64,000 nt of DNA from Kingdonia uniflora (Eukaryota > Streptophyta > Magnoliopsida > Ranunculales > Circaeasteraceae), in assembly GCA_014058105.1 (NCBI GenBank), contig JACGCM010002563.1, forward strand, positions 1 to 64,000, written 5' to 3'. Positions 29,714 through 40,696 of the stretch are shown piece by piece. A program made the translations under genes and the position numbers. Position 1 is the first letter of the stretch; each line of letters begins with the position of its first letter. Below the pieces are notes generated by a model. The model did not search any database. It was given only the letters and a program-made list of their open reading frames with translations, and was not told the origin of the DNA.

Positions 29714-30982
29714 TTAGATTTTTGATGTCAGGGCGACTTTAGCACAATTTGTTTTGTGAAGAAGTAAGGATGAGCTGAACCCGAGCTTGGATGCCGTAAT
29801 ATCAAACTCAAGAAGATTGTCCTCTATCTGATATGCACCTATAACAATTGAAGTTTCAGGATTCAAACCTCCATCCACGAATCCCAAACAATGCACATTG
29901 TTACCAACATCAACCATGGAGTTCCTTCCAACAATCCTCCAATAAACGCTCTGGCTTTGCAAGACAAGATCAATATTTGGGACATTGATGGTCTTAGAAG
30001 TAAAACACGCGCTGAATGGGGCCACTGATGCGGTTCTCGTGATCCCTATCGTTCCTGCTTCCTTGATGAAAGCATTGGTGAAAGCATTGAAGATTGAAGT
30101 CTCCATCGTAGTGTATCGATTGATTGTGCTGATCTTTGTTCCTCCGCCACCCCGTTTACCAATCGACAACAGGGTCGTGTTGATTGATAAAACGGGTTTT
30201 CCGTTAATGTTTATGGCCTTCACTCCAATGAAATACTCTACGGAATGCTCACCCCTAACAAAAATCGCTGCAGTGCTTACTGGATTGTCAAGGAGAGGTG
30301 TGTACGCTAGCTTCTGAGATATATACGGTCCGTTACCGAAGAATATAATGCCGTTTGATTTAGTTGAAGGCGATAGACACACTGCAAATTTTCGGTCGAA
30401 CCTCAAAGAAACGGCCAACTGAGTTGGAAACCCCACCCGGTCTTTTCCTAGTCCTAGCATGCCCGTGACACCGCTAGCGAGACCTTTCACTACATTCTTC
30501 GCTCCGCAAGTGAAAAGAATGTTAGGGACCGTGACCACTGATCCACTAGAGGATTTGAGGGTTACCACGTCTCTAGCGAACTCTCCGCCCGTACCTGTTC
30601 GAGTGATGGTGTTCTCGGCGTACACACTGCATGTGTTGTTGTTGCACCCGGGTTTAGGACTGCTGTAACATGTACTGCAACCGCTAGATCTAACGAACAC
30701 GCATTCGGGTGAACCACATTGGGACGGTTGATAGGTCGAAGAAACATAGCCGGAATCTTCACAATTGATCCATAAAAATCGGTTACCAAGATCAACGCTA
30801 AGCTTCACGGGCGCAAGGGGAGTTCTTTGGTTGATATGGGTCAAATACTGCTGTGTTCTACCATCTTTTAATACAGGGAGAACAAGAGTTCGCGGACGAG
30901 ACGAGGTTTGAGCATTAGAAAAGGTGGTGGAAATGAGAATTAGGGCAAAAAGGAGGAACAACTGAAGAGAATAAGAAGCCAT
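29714..30982 (-). CDS. EDGP / basic 7S globulin-like protein (inactive A1 aspartic-protease fold)
   Basis: Intronless gene of 422 aa from the ATG at 30982. A signal peptide (SLQLFLLFALILISTTFSNA) is followed by the TAXI-type N-lobe (ALVLPV-like LVLPVLKDGRTQQYLTHI, VKLSVDLGNRFLWINCE, then a Cys-rich segment) and C-lobe (AYTPLLDNP, YFIGVKAININGKPV, LVLQSQSVYWRIVG, CLGFVDGG, QIEDNLLEFD, LGFSSSLL). The first catalytic DTGS is DLGN, and the second DSG is replaced in the KISTINRYTT region. It should therefore be proteolytically inactive, as in EDGP, basic 7S globulin and xyloglucanase or xylanase inhibitors, which are secreted and bind microbial glycosidases. An upstream in-frame ATG at 31012 adds 10 residues, but a TATA-like element only about 20 bp above it favours the later start. 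Confidence 0.85.
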   Translation of the reverse strand: MASYSLQLFLLFALILISTTFSNAQTSSRPRTLVLPVLKDGRTQQYLTHINQRTPLAPVKLSVDLGNRFLWINCEDSGYVSSTYQPSQCGSPECVFVRSSGCSTCYSSPKPGCNNNTCSVYAENTITRTGTGGEFARDVVTLKSSSGSVVTVPNILFTCGAKNVVKGLASGVTGMLGLGKDRVGFPTQLAVSLRFDRKFAVCLSPSTKSNGIIFFGNGPYISQKLAYTPLLDNPVSTAAIFVRGEHSVEYFIGVKAININGKPVLSINTTLLSIGKRGGGGTKISTINRYTTMETSIFNAFTNAFIKEAGTIGITRTASVAPFSACFTSKTINVPNIDLVLQSQSVYWRIVGRNSMVDVGNNVHCLGFVDGGLNPETSIVIGAYQIEDNLLEFDITASKLGFSSSLLLHKTNCAKVALTSKI

Positions 30983-31029
30983 TGATTGATGGAGTAGGGA
31001 GACGTGCTTCACTCTCTTTTTTAAGCCCT

Positions 31030-31038
31030 TTAAATAGA
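31030..31038 (-). promoter_or_regulatory. TATA-like element of the EDGP-like gene
   Basis: On the minus strand CTATTTAAA lies about 50 bp upstream of the ATG at 30982. This places the transcription start near or below the alternative ATG at 31012. Confidence 0.4.
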
Positions 31039-31168
31039 TATATGTTGGGTGAGTTAACTCGGCGACAGGTCTATACTATACCATATGAACAACATGTGAA
31101 AAAAATGTGATTTTGTTTTGCAAGGCAAGTTGTAGTTGGGGTGGGGTCCCTCATTGACTATTCTATTA

Positions 31169-31950
31169 GAGCATCTCCAGCAGTGTCAAGAGCATCTCTA
31201 GCAGCGAGTGTGGGTTTGGGTGTGGATTCTGACACCCTGGCCCACCAAACCCACAACTCACACTCTTCTCCTCCCAGCAGTCAGTGTGAATTTGCCAACG
31301 TGGCTTTTTTTTCTTTTCAATTTAGAGTAGATTAAAACACCGCGCGCATTATCTGTATACTCAAAGGTTAATCTCGCATATCCATAAACTGCGATTATCC
31401 GAATTTCCCAAGCGTATATCCATAAACTGCCACATGCCGAAGTTATTAGTGCCATTAAAATTTTCATTAAAACACCGTGGTCAATAATCTCGATCAGCTG
31501 CGACGGTCAAGTACGTCCTCAAATGTTTCATTAAAAGTTATTGGTGCCATTAAAATTATCCTCCCGATCAGCTGCGACGGTCAAGTACGTCTTCAAATGT
31601 GCAATGCTGTTCCAACTCTTTATATGGCTGAAATCAATGTTGGGGAGCAATTGCCTCGCATTAGATAAAATAGACCATGTGCCATCATATGACACCTGTG
31701 TCGGATATCGGCTGATGGACAATGATGTTAGCATAGTAAAATCGAGGGGAGTGACCCCTATCTTCGCACAAGGGAGCAGAAACGTGTGTGTGGTCGGCAC
31801 ATGCCACATGCCGTATATCTACTCTTGGGCAATTCGGATAATCGACTTCAATCTTTTCATTAAAACACCGTGGTCAATAATCTCGCATCGCCACATGCCG
31901 AAGTTATTGGTGCCATTAAAATTTTTAACTTCAATCTTTTCATTGTTGAG
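31169..31950. mobile_element. PIF/Harbinger-like terminus and scrambled element remnant
   Basis: TTA at 31166-31168 is followed by GAGCATCTCCAGCAG, the end sequence of many plant PIF/Harbinger-type elements, which duplicate a TTA/TAA target. Inside, short blocks recur several times in shuffled order: GTGCCATTAAAATT, CATTAAAACACCGTGGTC, GATCAGCTGCGACGGTCAAG and CCACATGCCGAAGTTATT. This points to repeated local duplication of one element. No matching opposite end is seen. Confidence 0.5.
31531..31809 (-). pseudogene. Plant mobile domain (PMD) fragment
   Basis: On the minus strand THTFLLPCAKIGVTPLDFT and a following LTSLSISRYPTQVSYDGTW align with the PMD core of the plus-strand frame at 33961 (IHTFFFLCVEIRITPLDFT, LTSLPIGKNT...). 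PMD (aminotransferase-like plant mobile domain) proteins occur in transposons and in a few silencing factors such as MAIN. Only about 90 codons remain, broken by the local repeats. Confidence 0.6.
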
Positions 31951-32085
31951 CATCACGATTGTAACTAGATTCAACTACGTCTCCTATGTTTCCCCCAATT
32001 TTCATGAACTAACCAAATCCAAAAACAAATTAAAATTGAGAAACTCTAAGTTACCTCAAAATCGCACAACCGAGAAATCGACCTC

Positions 32086-32580
32086 GCTCTGACACCAATT
32101 GTTGAATCACAACCGCGGAAGCCACAAACTCCAAGTCGATTTGGGTTAGTCACAAACAAGCACAAACAAATAAATACACACAATACCAAGTTTATAGTAG
32201 TTCGACAAATTGTCTACGTCCACTTTCGAGAGAGAAAGAGAGAGAGTATATTCAAGGTCCCAATTACAATCACTCAAACCCAATTATAATTTCTCACTCA
32301 ATAAATCCTCCCCAAATATTCTCACCAAATGATTGTCAAAAAGATAGCTCTCAAAGAACTTAAGTCCCCCTTTATATACTAGGGAAACTCTTTACAATCG
32401 CTCATATCTCGAGGCAAGTCAAGGGTTCCAAACAAATATCAAAATTGAGTATTTCCGAAGTCTATTCGAATAGACTATTTGTGTTCACACTTTTATTCGA
32501 ACAAAAAGTGCTCGGCGTGGTCTGTTCGAATAGACAAAATGTTTGTTCGAACAGAAACTCAAAAAACTCAAATTACAACA
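32086..32580 (-). mobile_element. Copia-type 5' LTR with primer-binding site (truncated element)
   Basis: On the minus strand TGGTGTCAGAGC (32086-32097) matches the initiator-tRNA-Met primer-binding site of plant copia elements (TGGTATCAGAGC) with one change. It follows an LTR at 32100-32580 that begins TGTTG and ends CAACA. Only about 130 bp of internal leader survives to the left. The U3 part carries several TTCGAA palindromes (GTCTATTCGAATAGAC, TGTTCGAACA). No second LTR is visible, so it is a truncated relic. Confidence 0.7.
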
Positions 32581-33283
32581 ACTTAAAGCATCAAAATATT
32601 GGCGATAACTAAACCTATTGAGCAATATGTATTACGAATCTATTTATTAACACTTATAGAGAGAAATGAACAATTAATGTACTTACATTTAGTAAAAATG
32701 CATTATTTTGGCATCTCCAAATTAGGCGGAGTAGCGGGTGCACTCAACTTGTTTTGTTTTAGGACGTGTTTTCCGACTGAGAAAGCCCAAAAGAAGTTTT
32801 ATTAGAATATTCAATAAATAATATAAAAAACAAAGTATGAATCATATAGCCTGAGTACTTGGTTCTTTACAAGTTGTCCGTATGGCATTTATAAATAAAT
32901 AATAAATAATAAATAATAAATAAAGTTTATTGGTTGTTGGTTGTTGGTAGACAACATGTCCCTGATTTAATTCAAAATATATATTCATCATACTTAGACT
33001 CTTATTTTGTGTGTACTGGATAACACTAGTTATAAGTTATAACTGATAAAGTTTCCTTTACACCCTCTCTATCTATATTGGTCACAAAATGTAATTATTC
33101 CTATATGCCACCTTCAGACCTTCTATATGTTGAGTGAAAGAGTTGTTTCTTAGAATTCGGCTTAAGTTATTCTTCACATTGAGGGCGTTAATTATAACAT
33201 GTATACCAACCAAGTGCTCCTAAACGCTTGAATAAAATATAGGAAAGATAATATAAAACATAATGCAAAGTAACATTTCTTTG
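32581..33283. other. Spacer with AATAAATAATAA microsatellite
   Basis: Non-coding AT-rich sequence. A short (AATAAATAAT)n microsatellite lies at 32890-32924, followed by a TTGGTTGTTGG repeat. No gene seen. Confidence 0.5.
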
Positions 33284-33286
33284 TAA

Positions 33287-35400
33287 GAGCATCTCCAACA
33301 GTTGAGTGTGGGCCCACACATTTGAGAAAAAAAAAAAACTAACTTGAACTCAGTCTTTCCAGCAGTTGGGTTGACGTGTATTTTTTTTATTATTAATTTA
33401 TCAGACTTCAAAACACCGTGCAGTAATCTAAAGCCCGCGTGTTAATCAGAACACCGCCGCTTCATCTATTAAACAAAGCCCACATCATTTCATTCCCTCT
33501 CTAAACTGTTTCATCCCCCCCTCGCCAAAACTGCTCAAAACCATTTAAAAAAAATTACAACATCAAACTCATTAAAATACAAATGCCAGAGGGAGACCCA
33601 CACCCAAGTTATAACCCTAATTTTAGAGTGACAAGAGATTCAGAGAAATCCGTAATTCTGTCGAAGTCCGGAAGAAAAAAAAGTTGTATTTAAAGTGGTA
33701 GAAGAAATTCAAGGCCAATCACATCCAACCGAAGATGATATTCCACACATGTGGTTTATTACCGCTCTCCTAGACGGCGTGACGATATTTCACACTGGCA
33801 AGGATCTCACGGTAAGTTTTTGTTTAATGGTGAATTTGTTATTTTTTTTAAACAAGTGTTTGACAAAATGTTCCAATGAACAAAATTGTGATTCGATGCG
33901 TCTACACGGTACAACACATTTACTACGGTTATAAAAGTTTAGAATGAGATTTCTAAAATTTTGAGAGTAAGGGATCCCGTGGTGAAGATATTCAGGAAGT
34001 TCATAGATATCAAATTGGCTAATTTCGATAATCGGCTAATTCAGACATTAACAGAGCATTGGTGGCTGAAAATTCATACTTTTTTCTTCCTGTGTGTGGA
34101 GATAAGGATCACTCCATTGGATTTCACAATACTTACATCATTGCCAATCGGTAAAAATACTACACCATTGCCGTATGACAATCGATGGAGTATTATATTC
34201 GAGGCGATAAAATTGCTCCCCCGCATTATATCCAACAATACAAAGAGTAGGAACGTCAGCATTGCACATCAAAGGAAGCACTTGACCATCATAGATGATT
34301 AGTCTAATTGCAATACGGTGGCTCATGCTTTTATCTTTTTTATGATGGGACATTTATGGTTCCAAATGGCCAGCGACACCGTCCTGCTTGAATATCTCGA
34401 GGTCGTGGCCGATTTGGACGAAGCTCCCTCATATGACTAGGGTTCAACAATTTTTGCTTCTCTATACCATGGCTTGGATACCGTAGTCACGATCGGGGGT
34501 GTCATCACTAAATTTTTACAACTTATTGAGATACACTAACACTTTTTTTAATGATACAAATCAAATATCTTGCAATAAATATCTTAAATAGAATTTGTAA
34601 TTATTTTCTATGTTGTTTCCAAATACAGTATTAGTTCTATGAGTATTGTGGGGCTAGTCACCCCATATTTATCAATGTGTTGAAGACGACGTCGTATCCT
34701 CGCCTCAAAGTATGGGTGAAGGGGAACAGGAAGAAAACAAATGACCATACAAGAAACTTATTTACTATAGTCGGATACCTCATTGACCACCGGACTATTG
34801 ATTCGATCAACTAGCATCCTTGGGATACATCTGCGTCTTTTGAGTTAGATGACGTACATATCGCTTCAGAGTTATCCTTAAAGAGGATGCCACTTCAAGT
34901 ACCAAATGGAAATTATGAGTATTACTTGGGGGATAGATGCTGGAGGCATCAGACAAACCCCATCCACAACTTGAGGGACCCACCAACCATGCGTCCTTCC
35001 TACGACTTAGAGGAGTTGTTGAACCCGAGTTTGGGTAAGTGGCGAGTCGCCCTTGCAGAATCTGTACAGGATGACCAGATGATCACATCATTGACTGATC
35101 AGGTTGCTACTCTGGCATCATCTTATGACATTATCAATGAGTAACTATATCAGCATGTAAGAAATTTATTTATTTATTTTTACTTTTTAAGGACATATTT
35201 ATTTTGTCCAAATCTAAATAATTTTTCTTTGTCCCTTTTAGAACTTGCAACTGAGGATGATATTAAGTTTACAGGTGGTGCCGCTACCAGATGGTGCTAG
35301 GAGTAGGCAGAGGGCCCGTAGAACTAGTATTCGAACTAGGGGAGTTGGTAGTATTAGCAGGACGCGGGGTACTGGATATGATATTGGTCCATCTCATTAG
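33287..35400 (+). pseudogene. Plant mobile domain (PMD) transposon protein, degenerate
   Basis: A PIF-like end (TAA, then GAGCATCTCCAACAG) at 33284-33301 precedes a decayed coding region from about 33583 (MPEGDPHPSYNPNF). PMD core motifs are in the frame at 33961-34302: FRKFIDIKLANFDNRLIQTL, LTEHWWLKIHTFFF and ITPLDFTILTSLPIG, then LLEYLEVVADLDEAPSYD. Later segments read RMPLQVPNGNYEYYLGDRCW and a basic Arg/Ser tail ending GYDIGPSH at 35400. Frameshifts near 33680 and 34300, in-frame stops at 34438 and after 34536 and probable introns break it. The family is found in transposons and in MAIN-type silencing proteins; this copy has transposon context. Confidence 0.65.
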
Positions 35401-35636
35401 ATATAGTTGTGAGATGAGTGTTATTGTAAACATATATTTTTATTGTGCTATTATGTGTTGAACTATTTGAAGACGTTGTACTGTACGACTTTGTTTCTTT
35501 ATATAAGTACTTGTACGACCTGCCATAACCTATTTCTTTAAATTCAATTATTATTGATCAATTTTGGCCCTAACTTGAATTTAAATGAAAACGCAATTAC
35601 AATTCTTAAAATAGTAATTCTACGCACGAAATTAAA

Positions 35637-36095
35637 TTAAAAATAGATACAATTACAAGTCTTCATATGCGTCTGTCTCATTCGGTAATCATGACTAATG
35701 TAGGGATTAAACTCGAACCATTCAGTAAGGGGGAGATAATCCCGTCCATCGTTTTCTAGTTGATATTTTGTAGGAGGATCAGGCGGGATGTAGTTCCGGT
35801 AAAAAATATAGTATGGAGTCTCGAACGAGAATGACTGGTTGTATTTCTCATACCATCCGTCTCTGGCTTTACACAAAATATAGGCTAGTGGAATACCTCT
35901 GACCCGTCTATCAATACTCTTCTGCATATCATAAAACTCATTACATTTAACCTTAAGTACATTATACCTGTTATATATATCTACAAGAGGGTATTGAAGT
36001 TCCGTGGGCTCCCTAAATCGGATATTAACTCGGTCCCATAACTGATCGAAGTTGAGTCGTCGGACAGATAAATTAGCAACAAATTCCTACCAGGA
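35637..36095 (-). pseudogene. Possible Myb/SANT-like ORF1 of a PIF-type element
   Basis: On the minus strand an open stretch of about 150 codons reads EFVANLSVRRLNFDQLWDRV, then YPLVDIYNRYNVLKVKCNEF and GWYEKYNQSFSFE. The spaced aromatic and basic pattern (LWDRV..., YN.YNVLK.KC) resembles the Myb/SANT-like ORF1 proteins that accompany PIF/Harbinger transposases. The stretch opens after an in-frame TAG that looks like a mutated Trp codon. It is transcribed divergently from the transposase at 36469. The domain call is weak. Confidence 0.35.
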
Positions 36096-36200
36096 TGGGG
36101 CGAGGGCGCAGTCTTCATTCCAACCAAATATCACTAAAGAATGCATTGTCAGAGCTAAAAAACTCGGTATTGTTGAGTTGAAGTGGAGGGATTGTTGTTA

Positions 36201-37270
36201 GAGCATCTCCTGCCAACATCTATATATATATAGATAAAATTAGTCGGTTGATGTCAAAAATAGCCGTTAGGAAGTAACCAAAAGAAAAACTAGCAATTGT
36301 GAGAGTTTAGGGAATACGACAATCTTCTGATTACCGCGCGATAATCAAAAGACCGGCGCATTTTTTGAACTCCCAAACGTTTAGTTCTTCTTCCATATAT
36401 CCCATTAGACTTTTCTCTGGTTGTTCCTTCTTCACCTTCTATACAATCTCTAAACTTCACACCCTCAAATGTCTTTCTCATCCTCATTTTCATCCATTGA
36501 TGATCCTCCACGTGTATCGTCTTCCTCTAACGATCTTATATATGATTGTGCTACAGCAATAGCCGTTATGCACCAAAATGTAGTGAACCTAGTAGTACAT
36601 AATAAAACTTTGATTCACTGCAGGAGTGTCATGGGCCGTAAGGATAAAAGAAAGATGTGAGACAACAAATTGAGGTATTACAGCATTATGCGGGACTACT
36701 TCAAGACTCATTGCACATATATAGAGGAAGATTTTCGACGACACTTTCGTAGGAGTAAACAAATATTTTTACGAATATTCGATGTAGTAGTAGCACGTGA
36801 TGATTACCTAGTCCAAAAAGCCAATTGCGCAAAAACTATTGGATTGTCACCCTACCAAAAGATAATCGCGGCACTACGTTTCTTAAGCTACGATGTCGCG
36901 AAGGATCTTTTTTGATGAGTATTTGAGAATAGGAGAAAGCACAACCTTGTTAAGTATAGAAAGGTTTTGTGTTGCAGTTATAGAAATTTTTGGATAGGAA
37001 TATCTTCCAGCACCAAACGCGGCCGACGGCGAAATGTTAAAAACGATATGAGAGTCACAAGATTTTTCTGGCATGTTAGGAAGCCGATGGTATCGATCTG
37101 CCTTACAATAATACAATTGCCAAAAAAGCTTATGATATGTGTTATTACCTAGCGGATGGTATATACCTCAAATAGGGAACACTTGTCCAAACCATCTCCA
37201 ATCCGGTTACAGTGAGACCAAAATTATTTGCTCAACAACATGAAAGTTACCGAAAAGACAAAAAAATGGG
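36201..37270 (+). pseudogene. PIF/Harbinger transposase pseudogene with 5' terminus
   Basis: TTA plus GAGCATCTCC at 36198-36210 marks a PIF-like end. Coding begins at 36469 (MSFSSSFSSIDDPP). An in-frame TGA at 36658 replaces what is probably an Arg codon. The HARBI1/ALP1-like region continues with DYFKTHCTYIEEDFRRHFRR, IFLRIF and GLSPYQKIIAALRFLSYDVA. An extra T near 36910 shifts the frame into DEYLRIGESTTLLSIERF. Later blocks read FSGMLGS, YDMCYYLADGIY, TLVQTISNPVTV and LFAQQHESYRKD. The segment between the first and second catalytic Asp is largely deleted. It is inactive. Confidence 0.75.
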
Positions 37271-37318
37271 AATTTGAGATTTTACAATCACGGTATATAC
37301 CATCCGCTATGTAATAAC
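37141..37318. repeat. 27-bp inverted repeat at the PIF / gag-like junction
   Basis: The arm at 37141-37167 (GTTATTACCTAGCGG then ATGGTATATACC) is repeated in reverse complement at 37292-37318 with one mismatch and a 124-bp loop. The second arm ends exactly where sequence shared with 59942 onward begins. Confidence 0.85.
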
Positions 37319-38904
37319 TTTTTGATCTGCATTACATTAATAAATTGAGTATTCGAATGACATACCAGATAATTTAATCGAAGCAAAGCAAAATTTTTTC
37401 TTACTTTCGACATCTTTCGGTTGCCCTCGCTAAATAAAGTTATCAAACTCTCAGCCCCAACCAAATAGTCATCGAGTATCGCCTCAAGCACATCTGTACC
37501 AATAACATACGCCTTCATCATCCTCTGAACCTCAGTTTTAGATTCATCAACAAATTTTTTCTTCGACGATTCCGGCACCGTCTTCTTCTTCGGCAACACA
37601 CTTATCGAAGCTCGTGGTGGACGACCATCATGAGAATCCATCGGTGTAGCACTCATCACCCCCTCCTCATCTGTTGATCTTCGCGAAGGCCTCTTTGGAG
37701 GTAACAAAGGAGAAACAACTTGATTAACTGCCCTTTTCTTCTTACTCTTCCCCAATATTTTAGTGAGCATCGAGTCTCTCTCAGTAGTTACTGAATCTGA
37801 TGTACACCCAACCAAATAGGGATTTCTTACCGGCGATAAATAATTGAAACTTCTGACACCTTTTGACCTCGACCTCTTTAACGCTTCTTGAAAAAGGATA
37901 CCAACTCGCCTCTTGGTCGATAACAAGGTTGTTGTCTTACCAAAGTAACCCTTCCTGATCTTGTACAATTCTACTATACTTCAGAGTTTCCTATCGACCT
38001 CCTTCAAGTTGTACAAAAAACAAATACCAGTTGCACATAGATTCAGAACAGAATAAAATACAACATCGACATTTACATTACCTAACCACAAACCTAAATG
38101 AAAACAATCTTCTTTTTAAGGGCTCCCCTGTTTTTCTTGTTGAACTCGTAATTCACCAACACGAGTAGATGTTCATTGCTAAGACCCTCCTGTTGAACCC
38201 ATGTCATAGAACAACGGTCTCTTCAGAACCTTGCCAAGTATCGATAAACCTAACTTCTTTGGATTCATCGTAAGTGTAGTACACACATATATCGTCACTG
38301 CGATAACTCTTCCCCCCCCCTTGATTTTGACGACCATTATCACACCACATACGCGAAACAAGTCATATACATTTGGGTTGAACTGCCCAGGTGCCATATA
38401 AAGAAATCATCAATTTTCTAGAGCTCTCGAAGAGGAAGCTTCAACCCCTTCCTAATTTGTTTCGCCGATGTACGATAATTCCGCCCAGAGGTATTTCCTG
38501 GTCGATCATATATATTGGTTACCCTTTAACCTAATTTCTTTTGGAATACCATAGTTCTTTAAAACTTAATATTTCCTTGTTTCTGGGTCCATCTCTGTAC
38601 AAGCCTCCACACCTTCCCTCCACATCTGCCTACCCACCCCAACTACACTTCTCGATCACTAGCTTGTGGGTGCGATCCACATATGTCTCGGTAGCTTCCC
38701 CATCAGGCACTTCAAAAAATCTAGGTACTCTACACTGTCATCACGAGCTATGTCTACACTACTGCGACCCACTGTGGCCACAGGTAGTATATCGATCATC
38801 CAGGGGGCTCTCAACGTCTGAAGATTATCACTATATATCTTTATCATCGTTTTGAATTGGTTCAAACATTTTAAGAACTTGAAATCGGATTTATTTATTA
38901 CCAT
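37319..38904 (-). pseudogene. Gypsy-type gag-like protein (Transposase_28-like), copy 1
   Basis: Minus-strand blocks in order: MVINKSDFKFLKCLNQFKTM (38904), MAPGQFNPNVYDLFRVCG followed by [11 protein letters not shown] (38397), then a 226-codon frame (37968-37288) with a Ser/Lys-rich linker and EVQRMMKAYVIGTDVLEAIL, LDDYLVGAESLITLF. The FDMAPGQF..N..DLFRVCG pattern resembles the gag-like proteins of non-autonomous gypsy elements (Pfam Transposase_28). Frameshifts separate the blocks, and the C-terminal coiled coil seen in copy 2 is cut off at 37318. The family call is by resemblance only. Confidence 0.45.
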
Positions 38905-39907
38905 CAGTTAGTATCTATCATATGGTTACTATATATGTTCAAATGTCATATCAGTGTCGTGTTTAAGCTTTCTAACAAATCCTTCTGTCTACTCTCATGA
39001 TATCTGCACTACATTACTGAAATCATTCTCGTATTACTATCATTACTATCTGCTACTATCATTACTGCCAGATAAACTTACTATATTTAGTTCTCGATAA
39101 AAAATTTCTATTTTTTCCTAAGTCATAAACATCGATTATGTTACTAATTTGTATTTTTGTCAAAGTTCAGGAATCACAAAAGTTGTCGAATAAACTTTGC
39201 CTATTTCCCGCCAAAAACAACTCCAATTCAAAAAATACGGGATATCACCTTCCCTGGTGTAAATTCCAGCCAGATAACACCTAATTCAAAAATTGTTTCC
39301 AACAATCTCGCCAAAATCCCAACAAATTCTCTACAGTCGCGCCGTACTCACCACGACACCCACCAATCCCTCTCTCTACTCATCACCGCTAATTAATTAC
39401 ATCTCCCTCTCTCTCTCTGTCACTCCAAAACCTTTATAACCCATTACAACTACATTACCATAGAAACGACACCCTTCAACGATCACTATCACGACTTATG
39501 TTATCAAAACCCTAACGCAGTCAAATCTTCAATAACTTATATTCCATCAAACCTAATACAAATTCCTTCTACCAATACACTTAACATACCTACATCTACA
39601 AATATTTCCAAACAATCAATCAAACAAACACGCACAAGCAACACAATTACTAACCTTGTACTCGCGATGTTTCGGTATCGCTCTGTTTCGCCCGTTTTGC
39701 TCTCTCAATCAAAATACTGACCTCCTCCTTCCCAATTGTTGACTATGATTCTAGTGACGAGCACAAAGAGTTTGCACTAGACAGAGCTTTTACAGAATCT
39801 ATAAAATAGGAACAATCGTCTACTAAGAGACTATTTATAGACCCCACGTGACTGTTCATTACACCACATCGTAACCGTTCGAGTACTCAAGCATAACATC
39901 TTACACG

Positions 39908-40102
39908 TCATTTCTCAAAATCTTTGACTCTTCGCCTTCTATAAGATTGCAAACCACTGCACTGTTGCTCCAGCCCTTCAATATCTCGAAGAACACTTTC
40001 TGGCATATCCATACTCAACAGGGCACAACCTATTTTTTTAAATAGATGTTGCACATCCATTTCCTTATACTTCAATTTTTCACCTATAGGACACCTAGCC
40101 AT
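39908..40102 (-). pseudogene. Short conserved open frame of the gag-like element, copy 1
   Basis: 64 codons, containing KYKEMDVQHLFKKIGCALLS and MDMPESVLRDIEGLEQQCSG. The same frame is open in copy 2 at 62395-62583 with mostly conservative changes. It may be the N-terminal part of the element's protein. No known domain was recognised. Confidence 0.4.
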
Positions 40103-40696
40103 TTTTAATTCTCATCATTACCTTGATGAATTTATCATTATTTTGATTCCTCTATATTCTCGAAAAATCTTTAAACATTCAATTCAAAATTCAAATTTTA
40201 TTCGACATATCAATTACCCACTTGCAACTTTATATTAGTATTTGGCATTCAATTACACAAGTCCAAAATATATTCGACAAACATTTTACATTCCAAAACA
40301 TCGACAAGTACAATCTGACAAACAAATTTATTCTCAGTTCACAATACAACATTGCACGTTCATTACATTTGACTACTTCTACATCAAATATAATTTAAAT
40401 ACTCCTCACCGCAGCAGTGTCTTCTTTCCTAATACTTAACTTGAACGCGGCTGAACACCTCATTCCATACTTGAGACCTAGTTTTCACCATTTCTTAAAA
40501 CACAAGTCTCAATTTTGCAAAGTACCCGGAATACTTATAGTCCAACCAAGTCCAAGTCCACACTCTACATTTATTTCACCTTGGAACTTTACATTATCAA
40601 CAGTCAAATCAATCAACCTCAAAATCCGTTCCTGGCCCCACACAGCCAACTATACATCGAGATGTATTACAACTCCACATATATGCATTCAACACA

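Larger units (their letters stand above)
37316..40696 (-). mobile_element. Degenerate gag-only (TR-GAG/LARD-like) element, copy 1
   Basis: About 3.4 kb shared in direct orientation with 59942-63290. Blocks align in order: AACTTTTTGATCTGCATTA at the left; the EVQRMMKAYV region; the TCACCTTCCC(T/C)GG(T/C)GTAAATTCC block; CGCGCCGTACTCACC; the KYKEMDVQ open frame; and a right end at ATTCAACACA. The copies differ by two larger indels, about 200 bp present only in copy 2 near 62880-63090 and about 60 bp only in copy 1 near 40600. Coding sense is minus strand. LTR boundaries could not be fixed. Confidence 0.6.

Noticed and set aside
29985..30668. Plus-strand frames within the EDGP-like gene
   Set aside because: They are antisense to a complete, motif-supported coding sequence and have no motifs of their own.
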